DNA of 64,000 nt from Sapientia aquatica (GTDB taxonomy: Bacteria; Pseudomonadota; Gammaproteobacteria; Burkholderiales; Burkholderiaceae_D), in contig NZ_SMYL01000002.1 of assembly GCF_004358105.1 (NCBI RefSeq), positions 620,001 through 684,000 on the forward strand, given 5' to 3'. The translations under genes and the position numbers were made by a program. Shown here in pieces: positions 7,295-14,587 of the stretch. The notes below the pieces were generated by a model. It did no database searches. It worked only from the letters and a program-made list of their open reading frames with translations, and was not told where the DNA came from. Position 1 is the first letter of the stretch; every line of letters begins with the position of its first letter.

Positions 7295-7756
7295 TTATTT
7301 CGCGGGTCTGAGCATCTCCGTGTGAGGAATGCCGTCTTCAAGATATTCGTCGGAGACTTCCTCAAAGCCAAACGAACGGTAAAAGTCTTTCAAATAGCTT
7401 TGTGCGCTAATTCTCACTGCTTGATTCGGGTAGGTCGCTTCCAGTTGGGTTAATCCTCGTTGAACGAGTTGGCGACCTATGCCGGTTCCTCGGTGTTTTG
7501 CTGTACTTAAAACACGCCCTAACGATGGTTCTGGGTACGTTGTAGCGGGGCCATGAATGCGCAGATAGGCGGCGACGTCGTTATCAGAATCCCAAGCGAT
7601 GAGATGCAAACAGGCTAAATCTTTCCCGTCCACATCGTTATAAATGCACTGTTGTTCAGAGATGAAGACTTCACAACGAGCTTTGAGAATGGCGTATAGC
7701 TGGCCACTAGAGAGTTCATTTAAGGTGGCACATTGCCAAGTAATTGGAGAAGTCAT
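7295..7756 (-). CDS. elaA: GNAT N-acetyltransferase of the ElaA type
   Basis: The 153-residue protein matches ElaA-like acetyltransferases. It has LYAILKARCEVFISEQQC near the start (about 22-39), a VAAYLRI strand and LGRVLSTAKHRGTGIGRQLV, which contains the acetyl-CoA pyrophosphate loop RGTGIG. It ends with FYRSFGFEEVSDEYLEDGIPH. The substrate is unknown. It is a single-gene unit, with no close partner in the same direction. Confidence 0.85.
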   Translation of the reverse strand: MTSPITWQCATLNELSSGQLYAILKARCEVFISEQQCIYNDVDGKDLACLHLIAWDSDNDVAAYLRIHGPATTYPEPSLGRVLSTAKHRGTGIGRQLVQRGLTQLEATYPNQAVRISAQSYLKDFYRSFGFEEVSDEYLEDGIPHTEMLRPAK

Positions 7757-7876
7757 TGATATTTTAGGTTTAAATATGTTTGTTTAATTGAACTTCGAGG
7801 GCGGAGTCTTGAAGTCGTTTTGCGATTCTAAGTTTAAGCGACGATTTATGCAGTTTAAATTTATTGCGCCAAAAAC

Positions 7877-7905
7877 TTGCCAAGCCTATTGAATTAATGC
7901 ATTAT
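7877..7905 (+). promoter_or_regulatory. Predicted promoter of the aroG leader
   Basis: TTGCCA (7877-7882) and CATTAT (7900-7905) are separated by 17 bases, matching the sigma-70 pattern at 9 of 12 positions. Transcription would start near 7912, about 27 bases before the Phe/Tyr leader peptide. Confidence 0.5.
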
Positions 7906-7938
7906 TGCTCCATCCAATTTTTATTTTGCAGCGCACAA

Positions 7939-8004
7939 ATGAACCACTCCTTCTTTTACTTTACCTTTTTCTATTCCTGCCCAAAGGCGGTGGAACAGAG
8001 GTAA
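7939..8004 (+). CDS. Phe/Tyr-rich leader peptide of the aroG attenuator
   Basis: A 21-codon frame starts with ATG at 7939 and stops with TAA at 8002. Residues 5-12 read FFYFTFFY, so seven of eight consecutive codons specify phenylalanine (five) or tyrosine (two). This is the arrangement of attenuator leader peptides such as that of enterobacterial pheA. It lies upstream of a strong terminator and of aroG, which makes the first intermediate of aromatic amino acid synthesis. Stalling at these codons when charged Phe or Tyr tRNA is scarce would prevent the terminator from forming. The ribosome binding site is weak. Confidence 0.75.
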   Translation: MNHSFFYFTFFYSCPKAVEQR

Positions 8005-8031
8005 GCGCGCGAAATGCCCAACCAAAATTCT

Positions 8032-8060
8032 AAAACCGCCAGATTAGGCGGTTTTTTTTT
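8032..8060 (+). terminator. Attenuator terminator upstream of aroG
   Basis: AAAACCGCC and GGCGGTTTT form a 9-bp stem with the loop AGATTA, followed by a run of T residues (8052-8060). It lies 27 bases after the leader peptide stop and 103 bases before aroG. GGCGGT at 7986-7991, inside the last leader codons, can pair with the left arm ACCGCC and would act as the antiterminator when the ribosome stalls upstream of it. Confidence 0.8.
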
Positions 8061-8163
8061 ACTCATTACTTTATTCCTTATTTGACTGATCATTTATCCC
8101 TGATTAATTGCTTCAACGCCTCAAATTAATCGCACCGAAATTTTAAAGAAAGCTGGAGAAATT

Positions 8164-9225
8164 ATGTTACGCACCGATGATTTACGCATCCGAGAAATGA
8201 AAGAATTGGTTCCACCATCGCACCTAATTCGTGAATTTCCATGCGCCGATGTGGCTTCCGATACCGTTGCCAATTCCCGCACCGCCTTGCACCGTATTTT
8301 GCATGGGCAAGATGATCGAGTGATGGTCGTGATTGGCCCTTGTTCTATTCACGACACCAAGGCTGCCTTGGAATACGCACAGCGTTTGGCCAAAGAGCGC
8401 GTGCGCTTTGCGGGCGAGTTAGAAATCATCATGCGGGTGTACTTTGAAAAACCACGTACCACCGTCGGTTGGAAAGGGCTGATTAACGATCCGTACATGG
8501 ACAATAGCTTTCGTATCAACGACGGTTTGCGGATTGCACGCGAATTGTTATTGAACATTAATGAAATGGGTTTGCCAGCTGGTACGGAGTACTTAGACGT
8601 CATCAGTCCTCAGTACATTGCCGACTTAATTAGCTGGGGCGCGATTGGTGCACGTACGACTGAATCACAAGTGCACCGTGAACTAGCATCTGGTTTGTCT
8701 TGCCCAGTCGGCTTTAAAAACGGTACGGACGGCAATATCAAAATTGCGATTGATGCGATGAAAGCCGCATCCCAACCGCATCACTTTTTATCGGTCACCA
8801 AAGGCGGTCATTCGGCGATCGTGTCCACTAACGGCAACGAAGATTGCCATGTGATTCTGCGTGGCGGTAAAACCCCTAACTACGACGCGGTAAGCGTTGA
8901 AGCGGCCTGCAAAGAGATCGCTGCAAGCGGCGTAGCGTCACGCTTGATGATTGATGCCTCGCACGCCAACAGTTCTAAAAATCCGCAAAATCAAATCCCG
9001 GTTTGCGAAGATATTGCGCGCCAAGTTGCGGCAGGTGATCGTCGCATCGTCGGTGTGATGATTGAATCGCACTTGGTCGCTGGTCGCCAGGATTTAGTCG
9101 CTGGTCGTGAATTGGTGTACGGTCAGTCGATTACCGATGGCTGCATCGATTGGGATAGCAGTGTGCAGGCACTGGAAACCTTGGCCAATGCGGTCAAACA
9201 GCGTCGTTTAAAGGACGATGAATAA
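8164..9225 (+). CDS. aroG: 3-deoxy-7-phosphoheptulonate synthase (class I)
   Basis: This enzyme condenses phosphoenolpyruvate and erythrose 4-phosphate to DAHP, the entry step of the shikimate pathway. The sequence shows the class I landmarks: VVIGPCSIHD (about 57-66), YFEKPRTTVGWKG (97-109), GARTTESQVHRELASGLS (about 161-178) with GFKNGTDG after it, the LRGGKTPNYD block, and DASHANSSKNP (about 263-273). Its 353 residues match the AroF/AroG/AroH type. A GGAG site precedes the ATG. It is monocistronic, with a Phe/Tyr attenuator before it and a terminator after it. The allosteric specificity (Phe or Tyr) was not determined from residues; the leader codons hint that both matter. Confidence 0.95.
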   Translation: MLRTDDLRIREMKELVPPSHLIREFPCADVASDTVANSRTALHRILHGQDDRVMVVIGPCSIHDTKAALEYAQRLAKERVRFAGELEIIMRVYFEKPRTTVGWKGLINDPYMDNSFRINDGLRIARELLLNINEMGLPAGTEYLDVISPQYIADLISWGAIGARTTESQVHRELASGLSCPVGFKNGTDGNIKIAIDAMKAASQPHHFLSVTKGGHSAIVSTNGNEDCHVILRGGKTPNYDAVSVEAACKEIAASGVASRLMIDASHANSSKNPQNQIPVCEDIARQVAAGDRRIVGVMIESHLVAGRQDLVAGRELVYGQSITDGCIDWDSSVQALETLANAVKQRRLKDDE

Positions 9226-9259
9226 GCGATGCTTGTTGTTTGATTGAATCGGTCAGGTA

Positions 9260-9295
9260 AAAAAAGGGAGTCAGATTATGCTGACTCCCTTTTTT
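9260..9295 (+). terminator. Terminator of aroG
   Basis: A 15-bp perfect stem (AAAAAAGGGAGTCAG / CTGACTCCCTTTTTT) with the loop ATTATG ends in a T run. It lies 35 bases after aroG. The symmetrical A and T tracts would let it also stop leftward transcription. Confidence 0.9.
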
Positions 9296-9327
9296 ATTTG
9301 CCATTATGTGACCGTAAAACGGGACGA

Positions 9328-10158
9328 TTATTTTAAATACAGCGCTGAAAATCGGGCGATCACGGTTTGATTGCTAAACAAAGTCAACTGTTCACCGCTG
9401 ATGCGATAGCTAGTTGTGTGTGCCAAGGTTTTAACGAATTCGCTTTCGTTTTCCATCATTGGTGAAACGCACGCCATCATGGTTCCGGCTAGTTGGCTAA
9501 ATTTAAGATGATCGCCATCCAATTCGTAGCCGCCTATCATGCGATTGCAGCCGCTAAAGCCCGAAACGCTAGGTTTATCGGATGCCAGTGTGATGTGAAT
9601 TTCTTCGCGCTGATTGGGTGCCATGGAGACCGGTTTGCCATTGAGTTCGGTCAATTTCCAGCGCGTGTTGGTTAGCGTGGATGGCGGTTTTTCTGCCGAG
9701 TCGGGCGCCGCGGCGACCATTTGGAGTAACAAATCAACTTGGTTGGATGCGCCTGGTGTCAAAACCGGATAATGCTGCGTGGTGGTGAAGCGTAATTTGT
9801 CCGCCACGCTAATAGTGGCGCGGATAGTGTAGCTGTGTTTTGGATCGACCAAAGCGCTATCGATGTTGATTGAATAGGCGAGCGGCACTTGACGTGCGTT
9901 GAATGGAATTTGCTGCTTAGCCAATACAATCGCCGGCGCATCGGCCCGTGATACATCCTCAACTTGCACGGTCAAAACCGCTTCTGGTGGCATGGCAATG
10001 CGTTGCAAATAGCTCGCGTTTCCGCTGAGAGTAATTGTGTTTGATGGACTGGATGCCGGTGTTGACGTCGGCGCAGTGCTGCAAGCGAACAACATCGAGC
10101 AACTTAATAGAGCAAGCCATTTGCCAGCAGCGGGTAGGGTGAAGTTGAACTTGTTCAT
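9328..10158 (-). CDS. Lipoprotein with YbaY-type and META domains
   Basis: The precursor has a lipoprotein signal ending in the lipobox LFAC (Cys about 26). Residues 40-150 (ITLSGNASYLQRIAMPPEAVLTVQVEDVS...) match the YbaY/type III secretion pilotin-like beta domain. Residues 165-275 (LTNTRWKLTELNGKPV... GFSGCNRMIGGYEL...) match the META/HslJ domain. Both domains are found in outer-membrane-anchored lipoproteins, and META proteins are linked to novobiocin or heat resistance, but the function here is unknown. The start at the second ATG (10158) places AAGGA seven bases upstream. The ATG two codons earlier would sit too close to it. Confidence 0.82.
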   Translation of the reverse strand: MNKFNFTLPAAGKWLALLSCSMLFACSTAPTSTPASSPSNTITLSGNASYLQRIAMPPEAVLTVQVEDVSRADAPAIVLAKQQIPFNARQVPLAYSINIDSALVDPKHSYTIRATISVADKLRFTTTQHYPVLTPGASNQVDLLLQMVAAAPDSAEKPPSTLTNTRWKLTELNGKPVSMAPNQREEIHITLASDKPSVSGFSGCNRMIGGYELDGDHLKFSQLAGTMMACVSPMMENESEFVKTLAHTTSYRISGEQLTLFSNQTVIARFSALYLK

Positions 10159-10164
10159 CGGCAT

Positions 10165-10550
10165 GTCCTTGGGCGTTGTTAAAAACGAATGTTAGAGATG
10201 ATAACGTTTTATTCACAGAATTTGATGCGCGGGGAGTTAAAGATTGTGAAGTAATGGTGGTTTGATTTCAAGTAAATTTAGTAATTTGATAAAATTGCTG
10301 GCTTAGTGGTTGGTGTGGATGCGGTGAAGATTTAGGCCGATTGGTTAAATTTTAGGCGTTTTAACTAGCTTTAATCAGCAATATTTGTTCATAATCATCA
10401 ATTCCAAATTCAGTCGGCTGACCTGCTCTGGTAGAATACGGGGTTTCGCGGTGCGGCGCAGCGACTAGACGAAATAGCAAGTGAGTAGCACCTGATTTAA
10501 GAAATGTCCGCCCACCAGCCAGTGCAGTTCTCCCTCTTTCTACTACTTTG
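10165..10550. other. Intergenic region upstream of tkt
   Basis: About 385 bases lie between two divergent genes and must hold both promoters. A TAGAAT hexamer at about 10430-10436 could be a -10 box for tkt, but no good -35 box accompanies it. No gene or hairpin of note was seen. Confidence 0.4.
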
Positions 10551-12557
10551 ATGACTACTATGCTCCCAACATTACCTGTTACCACCAAAATGGCCAACGC
10601 GATCCGTTTCCTAGCAATGGATGCTGTTCAACAAGCGAATTCAGGACATCCTGGTATGCCGATGGGAATGGCTGACATCGCTGTCGCGTTGTGGTCGCAG
10701 CATTACAGCCACAATCCAGCCAATCCGCATTGGATGAATCGCGATCGCTTCGTGATTTCCAATGGTCACGGTTCGATGTTGCATTACGCTTTGTTGCATT
10801 TGACTGGCTACGATCTGCCGATGTCTGAAATTAAAAATTTCCGCCAAATGCACTCCAAAACTCCCGGTCATCCAGAAGTGCACATCACTCCCGGCGTAGA
10901 AACCACCACCGGCCCATTGGGGCAGGGGATTACTAACGCTGTTGGTATGGCATTGGCTGAGAAGTTATTAGCGGCTGAATTTAACCAAGATGGTTTGCCA
11001 GTAGTTGATCATTACACTTACGTATTCTTGGGCGACGGCTGTTTGATGGAAGGCATCTCGCACGAGGCTTGCTCCTTGGCTGGCACCTTGGGGTTGAATA
11101 AATTAATTTGCTTGTACGACGACAACGGTATTTCAATTGACGGTCATGTTGAAGGCTGGTTTGCCGACGATACGCCGAAACGTTTTGAAGCTTATGGTTG
11201 GAACGTCATTCCTGCGGTGAATGGTCATGATCCACAAGCGGTTTCTGACGCCATCGCTGCCGCTAAAAAATCCAACAAGCCAACCATGATTTGCTGCAAA
11301 ACCGTGATTGGTCAAGGCTCGCCTAACATGGCGGGCACACACAATGTGCACGGCGCAGCATTGGGCGACAAAGAAATCGCGGCCGCGCGCGCTGCCGCTG
11401 ATTGGAATTACGGCCCATTTGAAATTCCAGTAGATGTGTACAGCGCTTGGGACGCCAAAGTTATTGGCGCAAAACGCGAAGCAGAATGGAATGAGTTGTT
11501 CGCTAAATACAGCGCCGCCCAGCCACAAAAAGCCGCTGAATTAGTCCGTCGTATGGCTGGCGAATTGCCCGGTAACTTCGCCGAAGTGGCAGACGCTTAC
11601 ATCAAACAATGCGCTGAAAAACAAGAAACCATTGCAACCCGTAAAGCGAGCCAAAACGCAATTCAAGCTTTTGCTCCAGCCTTGCCAGAATTCTTGGGCG
11701 GCTCGGCCGATTTGACTGGCTCCAATTTGACCAACTGGAAAGAATGCGTCGCGGTGCGTCACAATCAAGCGGGTAACCACGTCAATTATGGTGTGCGTGA
11801 ATTCGGCATGAGCGCGATCATGAACGGCGTTACATTGCATGGTGGCTATTTGCCGTTCGGTGCGACTTTCTTGACGTTCTCCGACTACAGCCGCAATGCC
11901 ATACGCATGGCTGCTTTGATGCAAATTCGGACCCTATTTGTGTTCACTCACGATTCCATCGGTTTGGGCGAAGATGGTCCAACGCACCAATCGGTTGAGC
12001 ATATTTCTAGCATGCGTTTAATCCCTAATTTGGATAACTGGCGTCCATGCGACACAGTCGAATCTGCCGTGGCATGGAAGGCCGCAGTGCAGCGCAAAAA
12101 TGGTCCATCAACCTTGATTTTCTCGCGTCAAAATTTACCTTTCCAAGCACGTACCGATGCACAAATTGCAGACATCGCGCGCGGTGGATATGTGTTGCAA
12201 GACGTTGCTGACGCCAAGGTTGTGCTGATCGCAACGGGTTCAGAAATCGAACTAGCCGTGAAATCGGCTGCTGAATTGGCCACCAAAGGCATTCCAGCGC
12301 GCGTTGTTTCCATGCCATCAACCGATGTCTTTGATCGTCAAGATGCAGCGTATAAAGCCAGCGTATTGCCAAAAGGCTTGCCGCGCGTGGCCATTGAAGC
12401 TGGTGTGACGGACTTCTGGTACAAATATGTGGGTTTAGAAGGTGCGGTCGTCGGTATCGACACGTTTGGTGAATCCGCGCCAGCAGGTGTGTTGTTTAAG
12501 CATTTCGGCTTTACAGTTGACAATGTTGTCGCAAAAGTGAATTCTGTGTTGGCATAA
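10551..12557 (+). CDS. tkt: Transketolase
   Basis: Transketolase moves two-carbon units between sugar phosphates in the pentose phosphate or Calvin routes, using thiamine diphosphate. The sequence has the N-terminal [15 protein letters not shown] motif (about 29-43), TGPLGQGI, and the thiamine-binding [18 protein letters not shown] block (about 155-172). It also has the second catalytic domain around [15 protein letters not shown] and [17 protein letters not shown] (about 470-486). The length of 668 residues is normal. ATG at 10551 is taken as start; no clear ribosome binding site is visible. It is followed 47 bases later by GAPDH, so the two carbon-metabolism genes are likely co-transcribed. 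Confidence 0.96.
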   Translation: MTTMLPTLPVTTKMANAIRFLAMDAVQQANSGHPGMPMGMADIAVALWSQHYSHNPANPHWMNRDRFVISNGHGSMLHYALLHLTGYDLPMSEIKNFRQMHSKTPGHPEVHITPGVETTTGPLGQGITNAVGMALAEKLLAAEFNQDGLPVVDHYTYVFLGDGCLMEGISHEACSLAGTLGLNKLICLYDDNGISIDGHVEGWFADDTPKRFEAYGWNVIPAVNGHDPQAVSDAIAAAKKSNKPTMICCKTVIGQGSPNMAGTHNVHGAALGDKEIAAARAAADWNYGPFEIPVDVYSAWDAKVIGAKREAEWNELFAKYSAAQPQKAAELVRRMAGELPGNFAEVADAYIKQCAEKQETIATRKASQNAIQAFAPALPEFLGGSADLTGSNLTNWKECVAVRHNQAGNHVNYGVREFGMSAIMNGVTLHGGYLPFGATFLTFSDYSRNAIRMAALMQIRTLFVFTHDSIGLGEDGPTHQSVEHISSMRLIPNLDNWRPCDTVESAVAWKAAVQRKNGPSTLIFSRQNLPFQARTDAQIADIARGGYVLQDVADAKVVLIATGSEIELAVKSAAELATKGIPARVVSMPSTDVFDRQDAAYKASVLPKGLPRVAIEAGVTDFWYKYVGLEGAVVGIDTFGESAPAGVLFKHFGFTVDNVVAKVNSVLA

Positions 12558-12604
12558 AAACGAGTTTTTAGTTTGGTTATTTTTTCTTTCTTTGGAGTTT
12601 AAGT

Positions 12605-13618
12605 ATGACTATTCGCGTTGCAATTAACGGCTATGGCCGTATCGGCCGTAACATTTTGCGTGCTCATTATGAAGGCGGCAAAAAACATGACATTCAAATC
12701 GTTGCGATCAATGATTTAGGTGCACCAGCTTCTAATGCACATTTGACTCAGTACGACACCGCGCACGGCAAATTCCCAGGTACTGTGACGTCCGAAGGCG
12801 ATTACATGATCGTTAATGGCGACAAAATTCGCGTATTTGCGGAACGCAATCCAGCCAATTTGCCTTGGGGCGAAATCGGCGTTGATGTGGTGTTGGAATG
12901 CACCGGTTTCTTTACGACCAAAGAAAAAGCGTCGGCCCATTTGGTTGGTGGCGCAAAGAAAGTCATCATCTCCGCACCAGGCGGCAAAGATGTTGACGCC
13001 ACTGTTGTGTATGGCGTGAACCACGACGTGTTGAAAGCTTCCGACACCGTTATTTCTAATGCATCTTGCACCACTAACTGCTTAGCTCCATTAGCAAAAT
13101 CATTGAACGATTCAGTAGGGATCGAAACCGGTTTGATGACCACCATCCATGCGTACACCAATGATCAAGTGTTGACTGACGTGATGCACGAAGATTTACG
13201 TCGCGCACGTTCTGCAACCCAGTCGATGATTCCAGCCAAAACTGGTGCAGCAGCAGCGGTTGGTTTGGTCTTGCCAGAATTGAACGGCAAATTGGATGGC
13301 TATGCGATTCGCGTTCCAACCATTAACGTTTCTATCGTTGATTTGACGTTTACCGCCAAACGCGCAACGACAGTCGATGAAATTAACGCGATCATGAAAG
13401 CAGCATCGGAAAGCGCCGCGTTGAAAGGTATTTTGAACTACAACACAGCACCGTTAGTGTCGGTCGATTTCAACCACAACCCAGCATCGTCCACATTCGA
13501 TGCAACGTTGACGAAAGTGTCGGGCAACTTGGTAAAAGTATCGTCTTGGTATGACAACGAGTGGGGTTTCTCGAACCGCATGTTGGATACCACTGTGGCA
13601 TTGATGAATGCGAAATAA
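12605..13618 (+). CDS. gap: Glyceraldehyde-3-phosphate dehydrogenase, type I
   Basis: It oxidises glyceraldehyde 3-phosphate to 1,3-bisphosphoglycerate with NAD. The nucleotide-binding [13 protein letters not shown] starts at residue 8, the catalytic cysteine lies in [12 protein letters not shown] (Cys near 154), and the C-terminal [12 protein letters not shown] block is intact. The length of 337 residues is typical. GGAG lies nine bases before the ATG. It is the second gene of a tkt-gap unit that ends at a strong terminator. Confidence 0.97.
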   Translation: MTIRVAINGYGRIGRNILRAHYEGGKKHDIQIVAINDLGAPASNAHLTQYDTAHGKFPGTVTSEGDYMIVNGDKIRVFAERNPANLPWGEIGVDVVLECTGFFTTKEKASAHLVGGAKKVIISAPGGKDVDATVVYGVNHDVLKASDTVISNASCTTNCLAPLAKSLNDSVGIETGLMTTIHAYTNDQVLTDVMHEDLRRARSATQSMIPAKTGAAAAVGLVLPELNGKLDGYAIRVPTINVSIVDLTFTAKRATTVDEINAIMKAASESAALKGILNYNTAPLVSVDFNHNPASSTFDATLTKVSGNLVKVSSWYDNEWGFSNRMLDTTVALMNAK

Positions 13619-13653
13619 TTTATCGCATTGAGTTGTTTAAGTAGCTCCATCGG

Positions 13654-13695
13654 ATCGGCAGCCTTTTTTGCGAAAGGCTGCCGATTTGTTTTTGT
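13654..13695 (+). terminator. Terminator after gap
   Basis: A 13-bp perfect stem (ATCGGCAGCCTTT / AAAGGCTGCCGAT) with a short loop is followed by TTGTTTTT. It lies 36 bases after the gap stop codon. Confidence 0.88.
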
Positions 13696-13782
13696 GTCCA
13701 TGTGGAACTAAATTCGCGAAAAAGTAATCCTAGCGGTTCCTTTTTTTCGTTTCAACCTTGGGCTAACCTATTAGGAAAAATC

Positions 13783-14454
13783 ATGTTGCAAGTTAAAAAA
13801 CTGTTTTTGGCAAATAAAGGTTTTATCGCTTTTATGTTCGGCATGTTTTTGTTTCGTAGCGCGGTGGCCGACTGGTACATTGTGCCGTCTAGCTCCATGT
13901 ATCCGACCTTGTTGATTGGCGATCATGTGTTGGCGAATCGCTTGGCCTATGACGTGAAATTACCCTTTACCGACGTGATCGTTAAACACAATGCCGACCC
14001 TAAGCGCGGCGACATTGTGACCTTTTCGTCACCTGCTGACGGCAAGCGTTTAGTGAAAAGACTCGTTGCTGTGCCGGGTGACGTAGTTGAAATGCGCGAC
14101 GAGAAGCTGGTCATTAACGGTCAGCCTTTGAACTATACAGAATTAACTTCGGCCGTAAATTTAACGCCAGAATACTACGGCAAACAGATCGCGATGAATG
14201 AGAATTTACTAGGTAAAACGCATGCGATTATCGAAATGCCTGAGCGCAGTGCGATTCGCAACTTTGGCCCCGTGACTGTCCCAGAAGGGCAGTATTTAAT
14301 GTTGGGCGACAACCGAGATAACAGCGCCGATTCGCGCTATATCGGCTTTGTGAAGCGTGAATTAATTACCGCCCAAGTTACGCGCGTTTTGTATTCGCTC
14401 GATGAAAAAAATTATTATTTGCCGCGCACTGATCGACTAGGTTCAGCCCTGTAA
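13783..14454 (+). CDS. lepB: Signal peptidase I (LepB-like)
   Basis: This membrane protease removes signal peptides from exported proteins. After one N-terminal hydrophobic segment (about 15-30) it has the serine motif PSSSMYPTLLIGDHV with the nucleophile Ser. The lysine motif RLVKRLVAVPGD and the GDNRDNSADSRYIGFV box follow. At 223 residues it is shorter than the main LepB of most proteobacteria, which has two anchors, so it may be a second, accessory copy. The start at 13783 has AGGA seven bases upstream. An upstream in-frame ATG at 13702 would add 27 residues but has no binding site. Confidence 0.88.
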   Translation: MLQVKKLFLANKGFIAFMFGMFLFRSAVADWYIVPSSSMYPTLLIGDHVLANRLAYDVKLPFTDVIVKHNADPKRGDIVTFSSPADGKRLVKRLVAVPGDVVEMRDEKLVINGQPLNYTELTSAVNLTPEYYGKQIAMNENLLGKTHAIIEMPERSAIRNFGPVTVPEGQYLMLGDNRDNSADSRYIGFVKRELITAQVTRVLYSLDEKNYYLPRTDRLGSAL

Positions 14455-14474
14455 TTTAGCTTCACTCAGTTTTA

Positions 14475-14501
14475 GGGTCGCTCCGTGGGAGCGCCCTTTT
14501 T
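14475..14501 (+). terminator. Terminator after lepB
   Basis: GGGtCGCTCC and GGGAGCGCCC pair around a two-base loop with one bulged T, and a T run follows. It lies 20 bases past the lepB stop. Confidence 0.8.
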
Positions 14502-14587
14502 GCTGCAAAGAGTACCGAAAAAAAGACCGTAAGCAGTCATTTCGATAGCGATAGGGATCGATGACATTGCACCGATTTCCATCAAAA

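Noticed and set aside
10361-10597. Leftward open frame of 78 codons upstream of tkt
   Set aside because: It runs into the start of tkt, has no ribosome binding site, and its composition is not protein-like.
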